From assembly GCA_035630615.1 (NCBI GenBank), contig DASQKI010000101.1, positions 1 through 37,914 on the forward strand: a DNA stretch of 37,914 bases, in the 5' to 3' direction. The translations under genes and the position numbers were made by a program. The stretch is from DATFRX01 sp035630615 (GTDB lineage Bacteria > Actinomycetota > Actinomycetes > Propionibacteriales > Nocardioidaceae). Within the stretch, counting starts at the first letter, position 1, and each line of letters begins with the position of its first letter. Shown in pieces: positions 7,484 to 14,966 of the stretch. The notes beneath the pieces are model-generated. The model did no database searches and had not been told where the DNA came from. It worked only from the letters and a program-made list of their open reading frames with translations.

Positions 7484-8859
7484 ACCTGCGGGAACAGGTC
7501 TCGGCCCGCGTAACCCTCGCCTCCCGCATCACCCTGCTCGCCACGCTGGCGGTGGGGCTGACCGTCGCGGCCGTCAGCATCGCCGTCTATTTCACCGTCC
7601 GCGTGCAGCTGGTCAACTCGCTCGACGACTCGCTGCTGCGCCGCGCGGACTCGGCCGTCGCGTCGCCGGAATTCGTCGACGTCCTGAAGCAGACGCCCGA
7701 CGTGGTGCTCGTCGCCTCTGACGTCAAGTACGCCGTCATCGACCCCAGCGGGACCAAGGGTGCCCGTGCCTTGATCAGCGATGCCGAGCTCGCCGTCGCA
7801 CAGGGCGAGTCCGCCCAGTCGATCCGGACAGTCAACGTCAGCGGCGTCGATTACCGCGTGATCGCCGTGCCTGCCGGCGAGGACACCGCCGTGATCATGG
7901 CCCAGTCGATGGAGCCGACCCAACGTACGCTCGACCGGCTCGGCCTCGTCTTCTGGGTCGTCGGCGTCTCGGGCGTCCTCATCGCTGGCGTCGCCGGATG
8001 GGCGGTCGCCACCAACAGCCTGCGGCCGGTGCGCCGACTCACCGATGCCGCCGAACACGTCGCGATCACCGAGGAGCTCAAGCCGATCGAGATCACCGGC
8101 GACGACGAGCTGGCCCGGCTGACGATCGCGTTCAACTCGATGCTGGTCGCCCTCGACGCGTCCCAGCGCCGGCAGCGGCAGTTGATCGCCGACGCGGGTC
8201 ACGAGCTGCGTACGCCGCTCACCAGCCTGCGCACCAACATCGAGCTTCTCGCGCAGGCCGACAAGCGCGGCGACCTCAAGGAGGAGGCTCGCAGCGAACT
8301 GCTCACCGACATCCGCGCCCAGATCGAGGAAATGTCGACCCTCGTCGGCGACCTGGTCGAGTTGGCCCGCGACGAACTGCTCGTCCGCGGCCCGGAGCCG
8401 GCCGACCTCGGGGAGCTGCTCGACGCCGCGATCGAGCGAGTACGCCGGCGGGCGCCGGGCATCACGTTCGAGGTCGACGCCGAGTCGTGGTTGGTCCTCG
8501 GTGACCCGCATCTGTTGGAGCGGGCGATCACCAACCTGCTCGACAACGCCGCCAAGTGGAGCCCGCCGCTGGGCACGGTGAGGGTTCGACTCGACGAGGG
8601 CGCGCTCACGGTGACCGACGAGGGGGCCGGCATCGCCGATGCCGATCTGCCCCACATCTTCGAACGGTTCTACCGCTCAACCGAGTCGCGAACCCTGCCC
8701 GGATCGGGTTTGGGTCTCGCGATCGTGCAGCAGACGGCGCACCGACACGGCGGCACGGTTGCGGCCGGCAATACCGAATCGGGCGGCGCGATCTTCCGGC
8801 TGTGGATTCCGGGTCAGCGAAGCCCGGTACGTCACGACCAGCCCGCTGACCAGGCGTGA
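7480..8859 (+). CDS. mprB: Sensor histidine kinase, MprB-like
   Basis: 459 residues. It has a first membrane helix at about 16-40 (ITLLATLAVGLTVAAVSIAVYF), an extracytoplasmic sensor region of about 115 residues, a second helix at about 155-178, a HAMP domain (RPVRRLTDAAEHVA), then the H-box LIADAGHELRTPLTSL with H241 and the ATPase boxes LLDNAAKWS, VTDEGAGI, IFERFYRS and GSGLGLAIVQQTA. It should sense envelope stress and phosphorylate the upstream regulator at D51. The start overlaps the mprA stop. The MprB identification rests on the linked pepD and the architecture; other actinobacterial OmpR-class sensor kinases share this layout. Confidence 0.9.
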   Translation: MNLREQVSARVTLASRITLLATLAVGLTVAAVSIAVYFTVRVQLVNSLDDSLLRRADSAVASPEFVDVLKQTPDVVLVASDVKYAVIDPSGTKGARALISDAELAVAQGESAQSIRTVNVSGVDYRVIAVPAGEDTAVIMAQSMEPTQRTLDRLGLVFWVVGVSGVLIAGVAGWAVATNSLRPVRRLTDAAEHVAITEELKPIEITGDDELARLTIAFNSMLVALDASQRRQRQLIADAGHELRTPLTSLRTNIELLAQADKRGDLKEEARSELLTDIRAQIEEMSTLVGDLVELARDELLVRGPEPADLGELLDAAIERVRRRAPGITFEVDAESWLVLGDPHLLERAITNLLDNAAKWSPPLGTVRVRLDEGALTVTDEGAGIADADLPHIFERFYRSTESRTLPGSGLGLAIVQQTAHRHGGTVAAGNTESGGAIFRLWIPGQRSPVRHDQPADQA

Positions 8860-8897
8860 TGCCGATCACCTGAATCCTTGGGGCGGTCCAAGCTCGG

Positions 8898-8916
8898 TCT
8901 CAGTCGGATCTAAGGC
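8898..8916 (+). promoter_or_regulatory. Candidate MprA box upstream of pepD
   Basis: TCTCAGTC and TCTAAGGC are 8-bp direct repeats separated by GGA. The first half is identical to that at 6758-6765, and the box again ends exactly 20 nt before the start codon. A site this close to the ATG implies a short leader or an overlap with core promoter elements. No convincing separate -10 hexamer is visible. Confidence 0.62.
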
Positions 8917-8936
8917 GACCCGATCAAGCTGGAGCC

Positions 8937-10193
8937 ATGACCGACAACACCAGCGACGCGCAGAGCCACACCCACCGCTACGGCACCGGCTCCAACGGTC
9001 CTCTGACGACCGGACAGCCGCCGAGCGGCCAGCGGCGGCCCGGCCCCGGGTTGGGAGCGCCGCTGCCCCCCTACGGTCAGGCCGGCCCCTTTCCACCGCC
9101 GCGCCGCCGCGGCCCCGGCATCGTGATCGCGGCCGTACTCGCCGGTGCGTTGGCCGGGACCGCCGGCGCCGCCGGCTACACCGCCGTCACTGACGACCCA
9201 ACATCCACGCAGTCGGCGCCGACATCGCTCGACACGACGCCGGTGAGCAACACGACCAACCAGGCGCCTGCCGGCGATGTCGAGAAGGTCGCGGCAGCAG
9301 TGCAGCCGTCCGTCGTGCAGATCAATGTCGCGGGTGCACAAGGAGCCGGCAACGGCACGGGCATCATCATCAGCTCCGACGGCCAGATCCTCACCAACAA
9401 CCACGTTGTCGAGACTGCGGCCGACGGCGGGTCGATCACCGTACTCTTCAGCGACGGCTCGACCGCCAAGGCCACCATCGTCGGGCGCGACCCCGTGACC
9501 GACGTCGCCGTGATCCAGGCCGAGGACGTCTCCGGTCTTCAACCGGCCACGCTCGGCACCTCCGACAACCTCGACGTCGGCGAGGAGGTCGTCGCGATCG
9601 GTTCGCCGTTCGGTCTCGAGAGCACGGTCACCAGCGGCATCATCAGCGCACTCAACCGGCCCGTGACGGCGTCGAGCGAGTCGTCGGGCAACTCGACGGT
9701 CTTTCCGGCGATCCAGACTGACGCGGCGATCAACCCGGGCAACTCCGGCGGGCCGCTCGTCAACTCCAGCGGCCAGGTCATCGGCATCAACTCGGCGATC
9801 TACGGCCAGTCCGGCGGATCGATCGGTCTCGGGTTCGCGATCCCGATCGACCTCGCCCGCGCGATCGCCAACCAGCTCGTCGACGGCGAGACTCCGTCCC
9901 ACGCTCGGATCGGCATCTCGGTGACTGACGCGGTGCAGTCCGACCAGATCACCACAGTCGGCGCCCGGATCGCCGACGTCACCGCCGACAGCGCGGGCGA
10001 CCAGGCAGGCCTCGAGAACGGCGACATCGTCACCGAGGTCGACGGTCACCACGTGACCAGCGCCAACGGCCTGATCGCGCTGATCCGCAGCTACCGCCCC
10101 GGCGACGACGTCACCGTGACCTACGTCCGCGGCGGCGACGAGCACCAGACCGACGTAACACTCGACAGCGACGAGGGCGACCTCACGTCCTGA
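8937..10193 (+). CDS. pepD: HtrA/DegP-like serine protease with PDZ domain (PepD-like)
   Basis: 418 residues. A proline/glycine-rich cytoplasmic N terminus (1-58) is followed by one membrane helix (about 60-82). The Ser/Thr-rich linker leads to a trypsin-like domain with H156 (LTNNHVVE), D189 (VTDVAVIQ) and S270 (INPGNSGGPL), then a single PDZ domain (about 315-410, with VTADSAGDQAGLENGDIV). This is the HtrA-type envelope protease and chaperone linked to MprAB in mycobacteria. It acts outside the membrane on misfolded proteins and may feed back on the MprB sensor. The candidate MprA box upstream supports control by the adjacent system. All catalytic residues are present. Confidence 0.92.
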   Translation: MTDNTSDAQSHTHRYGTGSNGPLTTGQPPSGQRRPGPGLGAPLPPYGQAGPFPPPRRRGPGIVIAAVLAGALAGTAGAAGYTAVTDDPTSTQSAPTSLDTTPVSNTTNQAPAGDVEKVAAAVQPSVVQINVAGAQGAGNGTGIIISSDGQILTNNHVVETAADGGSITVLFSDGSTAKATIVGRDPVTDVAVIQAEDVSGLQPATLGTSDNLDVGEEVVAIGSPFGLESTVTSGIISALNRPVTASSESSGNSTVFPAIQTDAAINPGNSGGPLVNSSGQVIGINSAIYGQSGGSIGLGFAIPIDLARAIANQLVDGETPSHARIGISVTDAVQSDQITTVGARIADVTADSAGDQAGLENGDIVTEVDGHHVTSANGLIALIRSYRPGDDVTVTYVRGGDEHQTDVTLDSDEGDLTS

Positions 10194-10206
10194 GCCCGCC
10201 GGACAG

Positions 10207-10244
10207 GGGGTCGTGGGGTCGCTGACGGGCGACCCCACGACCCC
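10207..10244. terminator. Strong hairpin between convergent pepD and pabB
   Basis: Perfect 16-bp inverted repeat: left arm GGGGTCGTGGGGTCGC at 10207-10222, loop TGACGG, right arm at 10229-10244. It starts 13 bp after the pepD stop codon. There is no T-tract, as is usual for GC-rich actinobacterial terminators. Its position suits termination of pepD; pabB transcripts would meet it after the repeat array. Confidence 0.8.
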
Positions 10245-10260
10245 GCCCAAACGCTGGCCG

Positions 10261-10370
10261 ATCCGTGAGTTTCGACCCGGCGATCCGTGAGAAGTGGCCG
10301 GCTCATCGAGGTCAGAAGTCACGGATCGCTGGGTCGAAACTCACGGATCGACGGGTCGAAACTCACGGAT
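10261..10370. repeat. 22-bp repeat array (family A) in inverted arrangement
   Basis: Two plus-oriented units at 10261-10282 and 10283-10304 face three minus-oriented units at 10305-10326, 10327-10348 and 10349-10370. The two central units are degenerate (GTGAGAAGTGG, GTCAGAAGTCAC). The array is therefore a large imperfect palindrome lying between the pepD hairpin and pabB. The outermost minus-oriented unit carries the pabB stop codon. Confidence 0.9.
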
Positions 10371-11601
10371 CGCCGAGGGCGGCGAGGACGCGATCGAGCT
10401 TGAGCCGCGACTCCGCGTACTCGTCGGCCCGGTCCGATCGCACCGTGACGCCACCGCCCGTACCCGCGACGTAGTGCTGGCCGTCGTAGACCAGCGACCT
10501 GATCACCATGCCGAGATCAGCCGCATGCGGACCAAGCCAACCGAGCACGCCGGCGTAAACACCGCGCGCCGAATCCTCGACATCGGCGATCACCTGCATC
10601 GTGCGCAGCTTCGGCGCGCCAGTCATCGAACCGCCCGGCATCAGCGCCCGGATCGCCTCGACCGGCCCGATGCCGTCACGCAGCCGGCCACGCACGGTCG
10701 TGACGAGTTGATGGACGTTCTCGTACGACTCGACCTGCATCAGCTCCGGCACCTCGACCGTCCCGGGCTGGCACACGATCGACAGGTCGTTGCGTAGCAG
10801 GTCGGTGACGATGAGGTTTTCGGCCCGCAGCTTCGGGTCGCGGCGCAGCCGGCTCGCGTGCTCGGCGTCGGCGACCGGGTCGGCGCCGCGCGGCAGGGTG
10901 CCCTTGATCGGCCGGGTCTCGATCGCCGGTCCCTCGATCCGGCAAAACCGCTCCGGCGACGACGACAGCACGGCTACCCCGTCGTGTTGGACATAGGCCG
11001 TGTACGGCGCGGGGTTGAGCCGGCGGAGTCGCCGATAGACGTCGATCGGATCGTCGCCCGACTCGACGACATGGCGGTAGGTCAGGTTGACCTCGTACGT
11101 GTTGCCCAACCGCAGCTGTCGTTGCACCTCGTCGAACGCCGGGGCGTAGTCAGCCTCCGACCACGTGCTCACCACACGGCTACGCCCCGGCGCGAGTGTC
11201 TCGGAGACATCGTCGACCGGCAGCTCGGGCTCGGCGTCGAACCCGACCGGCGTCACGACGCGCCGAGCCAGGTCGAACACGAGATAGCGCCTCGCGTGCA
11301 GCCAGCACGAATCGGGGACCGTCGCCGACCCGGATCGCAGCGCCGGCAGATCGGATCGCGCCGCGTACCCGAACCACCCCACGAGCCGCTCATGCGACGC
11401 GGCCTGCGCCAGCGCCCCCTCGACCGCGGCGAACGCGTCAATCGACGCAGGCGCCACGACCGACGGGTCGGACTCGTCGAGCCAGCCCACCACACTGCTT
11501 CGCCCCGACCACTCCCTGGCGCCGGCGCCGTCGAGCCAAAACATGCGGGCATGTCGACGCGCCAGCGCCACGGCGACTGCCTCCGGGTCGACCCACCTCA
11601 T
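10363..11601 (-). CDS. pabB: Aminodeoxychorismate synthase component I (PabB)
   Basis: 412 residues of the chorismate-binding family. It converts chorismate plus ammonia from PabA to 4-amino-4-deoxychorismate for p-aminobenzoate and folate. Motifs include GNTYEVNLTYR, SSSPERFCRIEG, ETRPIKGTLPRG (the PIKGT loop typical of PabB/TrpE), ENLIVTDLLRNDLS, VHQLVTTVRG, PGGSMTGAPKLRTMQ and RGVYAGVLGWLG. The pair with PabA immediately upstream supports PabB over TrpE. The distance to pabA is 73 bp and is filled by a palindromic repeat. Its final residues (GDP) and stop codon are encoded by a 22-bp repeat unit. Confidence 0.88.
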   Translation of the reverse strand: MRWVDPEAVAVALARRHARMFWLDGAGAREWSGRSSVVGWLDESDPSVVAPASIDAFAAVEGALAQAASHERLVGWFGYAARSDLPALRSGSATVPDSCWLHARRYLVFDLARRVVTPVGFDAEPELPVDDVSETLAPGRSRVVSTWSEADYAPAFDEVQRQLRLGNTYEVNLTYRHVVESGDDPIDVYRRLRRLNPAPYTAYVQHDGVAVLSSSPERFCRIEGPAIETRPIKGTLPRGADPVADAEHASRLRRDPKLRAENLIVTDLLRNDLSIVCQPGTVEVPELMQVESYENVHQLVTTVRGRLRDGIGPVEAIRALMPGGSMTGAPKLRTMQVIADVEDSARGVYAGVLGWLGPHAADLGMVIRSLVYDGQHYVAGTGGGVTVRSDRADEYAESRLKLDRVLAALGDP

Positions 11602-11614
11602 GCCGATCCTCGCG

Positions 11615-11662
11615 AGTTGTCAGGCACATGTGGAGCCAGGGGTCCACATGTGCCTGACAACT
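11615..11662. repeat. Palindromic repeat (family C), perfect 20-bp stem
   Basis: The left arm AGTTGTCAGGCACATGTGGA (11615-11634) and the right arm (11643-11662) are perfect reverse complements around the loop GCCAGGGG. Copies occur at 25125-25172 and 37787-37832. Here it separates pabA from pabB within one operon, where it could attenuate read-through or protect the upstream mRNA. Confidence 0.9.
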
Positions 11663-11674
11663 TCTGGCGGCCCG

Positions 11675-12247
11675 TCACGGGACGCCCGCCAGGAAGTTGT
11701 CGATGATGGCCCGACCGTGCTCGGTCAGCACCGACTCCGGATGAAACTGCACACCCGCCTGCGGCAGCGACCGGTGCCGCACGCCCATCACGACACCGTC
11801 CTCGCTGCGCGCGATGATTTCGAGCTCGTCCGGCACGGCGATCGCCGCGAGCGAGTGGTAGCGCACGACCGGCAGGTCCTGCGGCAACCCCGCAAACAGC
11901 CCGCGCCCACTGTGAACGAGCTCACTCACCTCGCCATGTGCCGGCTCGACCGCCTCGACCGACCCGCCGTAACACGTCACGAGCCCCTGCATCCCGAGGC
12001 AGACGCCGAGCACCGGCACTGTCGCGGTGCGCATCACGGCATGCCCGACGGCAAAGTCCTCCGCCCGATCCGGATGCCCTGGGCCCGGGGACAACACGAC
12101 GTGGCTGTAGGCCCCGTCAAGCAGCGCGGCCGCCGTGACCTGATCGTGCTCCACGATGTCGGGCAGCGTCCCGGTCACCGACGCGATCAGGTGCGCCAGG
12201 TTGTGCGTGTACGAGTCGTAGTGGTCGACCAGCACGACTCGCGTCAT
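11675..12247 (-). CDS. pabA: Aminodeoxychorismate/anthranilate synthase component II (PabA)
   Basis: 190 residues, class I glutamine amidotransferase. It has the oxyanion region VVLSPGPGHP, nucleophile C83 in VLGVCLGMQG, and H169/E171 in GVQFHPESVLTEHG. It releases ammonia from glutamine for PabB (or TrpE, as these subunits are often shared). The start ATG overlaps the stop of the PhzE-like gene upstream (ATGA), so the two are translationally coupled. That is odd, because the upstream protein already carries its own amidotransferase domain. Confidence 0.88.
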   Translation of the reverse strand: MTRVVLVDHYDSYTHNLAHLIASVTGTLPDIVEHDQVTAAALLDGAYSHVVLSPGPGHPDRAEDFAVGHAVMRTATVPVLGVCLGMQGLVTCYGGSVEAVEPAHGEVSELVHSGRGLFAGLPQDLPVVRYHSLAAIAVPDELEIIARSEDGVVMGVRHRSLPQAGVQFHPESVLTEHGRAIIDNFLAGVP

Positions 12248-14118
12248 TGGTCGAGCAACGCCGAAACAAGCTCGGCGACGATGTCATAGCCGTGCTGAGA
12301 CAGGATCGACTCGGCGTGAAACTGGACGCCCCGATAGTGCGGCCCGGAGATCAGGTGCACGTCGCCGGTGGCCGGGTCGGTCTCGACCGTGACACCGTCC
12401 GGCAGCCCGCTAGCCGGCGCCCGGGCGACGAAGGTGTTGTAAAACCCGACGAGCCGCTCGCGACCGAGCATCGGCAGCTGGGTCTGCGTGCCCTGGAACA
12501 CGATGTCCTTGTAGCCCAGGCTCAGCCCCAACACGTCACACACGGCTTGATGTCCGAGGCAGACGGCGAGGAAGGGCTGCTGGCGCTCCAGCAGGTCCTC
12601 GACGGCTGAGCGGATCGCGGCCATCTTCGGATCCGCGTGGTCGCGAGGGTCGCCCGGCCCCGGGCCGACGATCACCAGGTCGTGGTCGTCGACGGCCGTC
12701 GGGGTCCAGTCGTCGTGTCGTACGACGGTCGACGACATCCCCAACACGCCCAGCACGTGCCGCAGCATGTTGACGAAGTCGTCCTCGCCGTCGAGGATCA
12801 CCGCGCTCTTGCCGCGCAAAGCCGGGTTGGCCGGCGTCGTCGACTGGTCGGTCAGCCAAAATGGGCTGAGTCGCTGGTTGCGCGACCCCAACGCCACCAG
12901 GACGTCGTCGTCGTGCTCTAGCCCGGCGACGTCGTCGGTCGGGGTCGGCGCGGCGGCGAGCCCGAAGGCGGTCAGGATGCCGCCGGCTTTCGCGGCGGTC
13001 TCGGCCGTCTCGTACGCCGGGTCCGAGTCCCTCACCAACGTGGCGCCGGCGGTGACCGTCAGCCGCCCATCGACCGACACGTCGGCGGTCCGGATCAGGA
13101 TCGGCGCGTCCGCCGTGGCCCGGCCCTCGTCGTCGCGTCCGATCAGCGCCATCGTCGCCCCGTAGTAGCCGCGTCCGGTCGTCTCGTACTTCGCGATTAG
13201 CCGACACGCGTTCTCGACCGGGCTGCCGGTCACGGTCGCGGCGTACATCGAGTCGCGCAGCACCTCCTGCACGCTGCGCTGGGTGCGCCCGGCGAGAAGG
13301 TATTCGGTATGCATCAGATGGGTCATCTGCTTGAGATACGGCCCGAGCACCAAGCCCCCCTCGTGGCAGATGTCGCACATCATCTTGAGCTCCTCGTCGA
13401 CGACCATGAAGAGCTCGTAGATCTCCTTCTCGTCGGCGAGGAAGTCGAGCAGGGCCGCCTTGCGAGCCGCCCTGGTGTCGAGGCCACGCAGCCGGAACGT
13501 GCCGCTGATCGGGTTCATCCGCACGTTGCCGGCGTCGACCGAGACATGACGCTCGGGGCTGGCGCCGATCAGGTAGCGGTCGCCGGTGAAGATGCAGAAG
13601 GTCCAGTACGCGCCGCGCTCCCGCTCAAGGAGTCGACGCAACACGGTGAGTGCGCCCGCGTGACCCCAGTCGGCGAGCTGGGCGGCCCAACGGCGGCCGA
13701 TGACGAGGTTTGCGCCCTCACCGTTGCCGATCTCGTCGCGGATGATCGCGTCGACCAACTTGCCGTAGTCGGCGTCGTCGATCTCGAAGCCGCCCCGGTC
13801 GGTGTAGTCGACAGGTACGTCCGGGAGCGCGTCGATCGCCTCGGCGAGCGGCACGTCGCGCTCGTACTCGATGGCGATGTCCGACAGCGGTGTCGCGTCC
13901 TGATGCGCCTCGAAGCCGCGTTCGCGGACCTGCGCGTACGGGACGAGCACGAGTCGGTCGAAGCGACGACCGGACTCCGGCGGGCCCTGCGAGTTCGGGA
14001 TGTCCGCGAGCCATTCGATGTCCTTGCGGGTGCCGCCCGCCACTGTGAGGGTGTCGGAGTCGCGCAGGCGGATCAGCGCCCACGCCGGGTACGCAACGAC
14101 GTCGTCGAGATAGGACAC
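12244..14118 (-). CDS. Fused chorismate-utilising synthase plus glutamine amidotransferase (PhzE / ADIC-synthase-like)
   Basis: About 624 residues from the preferred GTG at 14118 (653 from GTG at 14205). The N-terminal chorismate-binding domain shows RMNPISGTFRL, LADEKEIYELFMVVDEELKMM, HTEYLLAGRTQRSVQEVLRDSMYAATVTGSP and YYGATMALIG. The C-terminal amidotransferase has VIVGPGPGDP, FLAVCLGHQAV (nucleophile Cys) and GVQFHAES. This order and these motifs are those of PhzE-type 2-amino-2-deoxyisochorismate synthases rather than TrpE. The later start is preferred because SYLDDVVAYPAWALI is where the family begins, and because it leaves 110 bp of promoter space before the divergent racemase gene. 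No phzABDFG genes are in the window, so the product's fate is unknown. A fused anthranilate synthase is the alternative. Confidence 0.8.
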   Translation of the reverse strand: MSYLDDVVAYPAWALIRLRDSDTLTVAGGTRKDIEWLADIPNSQGPPESGRRFDRLVLVPYAQVRERGFEAHQDATPLSDIAIEYERDVPLAEAIDALPDVPVDYTDRGGFEIDDADYGKLVDAIIRDEIGNGEGANLVIGRRWAAQLADWGHAGALTVLRRLLERERGAYWTFCIFTGDRYLIGASPERHVSVDAGNVRMNPISGTFRLRGLDTRAARKAALLDFLADEKEIYELFMVVDEELKMMCDICHEGGLVLGPYLKQMTHLMHTEYLLAGRTQRSVQEVLRDSMYAATVTGSPVENACRLIAKYETTGRGYYGATMALIGRDDEGRATADAPILIRTADVSVDGRLTVTAGATLVRDSDPAYETAETAAKAGGILTAFGLAAAPTPTDDVAGLEHDDDVLVALGSRNQRLSPFWLTDQSTTPANPALRGKSAVILDGEDDFVNMLRHVLGVLGMSSTVVRHDDWTPTAVDDHDLVIVGPGPGDPRDHADPKMAAIRSAVEDLLERQQPFLAVCLGHQAVCDVLGLSLGYKDIVFQGTQTQLPMLGRERLVGFYNTFVARAPASGLPDGVTVETDPATGDVHLISGPHYRGVQFHAESILSQHGYDIVAELVSALLDQ

Positions 14119-14228
14119 CCCGAGATCGTATCGGCGGGCAACCTCGTCCCGGTCCGCAACGTCCTGGATTCCGAGCGTTCCAACCCGCACTTTGCAGGAC
14201 GCCACGGTCGGGCATACGGTCGCAGGAC

Positions 14229-14960
14229 ATGAAGCATGCCGGCATCCTCGCTCACAGCGCCGAAGGCGCCTCCCTGTGCTTTCTGGCCTTCTGCCAAGCC
14301 GGCTTCAGCGAACTCGGACCGCATCAACACCCCGACGTCACGCTCGACTGCATCGCGATGGGGCACAGCATGTCGGCGTGGGAGAGGGCCGACTACGCGA
14401 CGGTCCGCAGGTTGCTGGCTCGGAGCACCCGCCGGCTCGCCGGTGCCGGTGCCGACTTCATCGCCTGCCCCGACAACACCGCCCACATCGCGATGGAGCG
14501 AACCGGCGAGGAGTTCGCGTTGCCCGCGCTGCACATCGCCGAGGTGGTCACCGATCAAGCACAGCGAGACGGCCGCCGCAAGATCGGCATCCTCGGCACC
14601 CGGTTCACGATGGACGGCCCGGTCTACCCTCGGGCACTGGGCGCTCGCGACATCGACTACGCCGTGCCGGACGCCGACGATCGCGATGTCGTCGACCGGA
14701 TCATCTTCGACGAACTCGTCAACGGCACCTTCACCGACGCCGCCCGCGCCGCGTACGTCGAGGTCATCGACAAGCTGCGTAACGACGGATGCGACGCCGT
14801 CGCCCTGGTGTGTACGGAGATCCCGCTCCTCATCGGACCCGACGTGTCGCCACTGCCCACGCTCGACTCCACCCGCCTCCTGGCGCGAGCCGCCTTCGAT
14901 GTCGCCGCCGGGCGGCGGCCGATGCCGTCCTGGCGGGGCGGTCCGATCCACGCCGCCTGA
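14229..14960 (+). CDS. Aspartate/glutamate racemase-family protein lacking the first catalytic cysteine
   Basis: 243 residues of the Asp/Glu/hydantoin racemase superfamily (PF01177), starting MKHAGILAHSAEGASLCFL. The second catalytic cysteine is present (C195 in ALVCTEIPLL). The first, normally in a PCNTAH-type motif, is replaced: the segment reads CPDNTAH with D82 at the cysteine position. A two-base mechanism therefore needs another residue, as in racemase relatives with Thr there. The substrate is unknown. It is divergent from the PhzE-like gene, with starts about 110 bp apart if GTG 14118 is used there, and it ends 6 bp from the convergent metallophosphoesterase gene. Confidence 0.8.
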   Translation: MKHAGILAHSAEGASLCFLAFCQAGFSELGPHQHPDVTLDCIAMGHSMSAWERADYATVRRLLARSTRRLAGAGADFIACPDNTAHIAMERTGEEFALPALHIAEVVTDQAQRDGRRKIGILGTRFTMDGPVYPRALGARDIDYAVPDADDRDVVDRIIFDELVNGTFTDAARAAYVEVIDKLRNDGCDAVALVCTEIPLLIGPDVSPLPTLDSTRLLARAAFDVAAGRRPMPSWRGGPIHAA

Positions 14961-14966
14961 CTCCAC

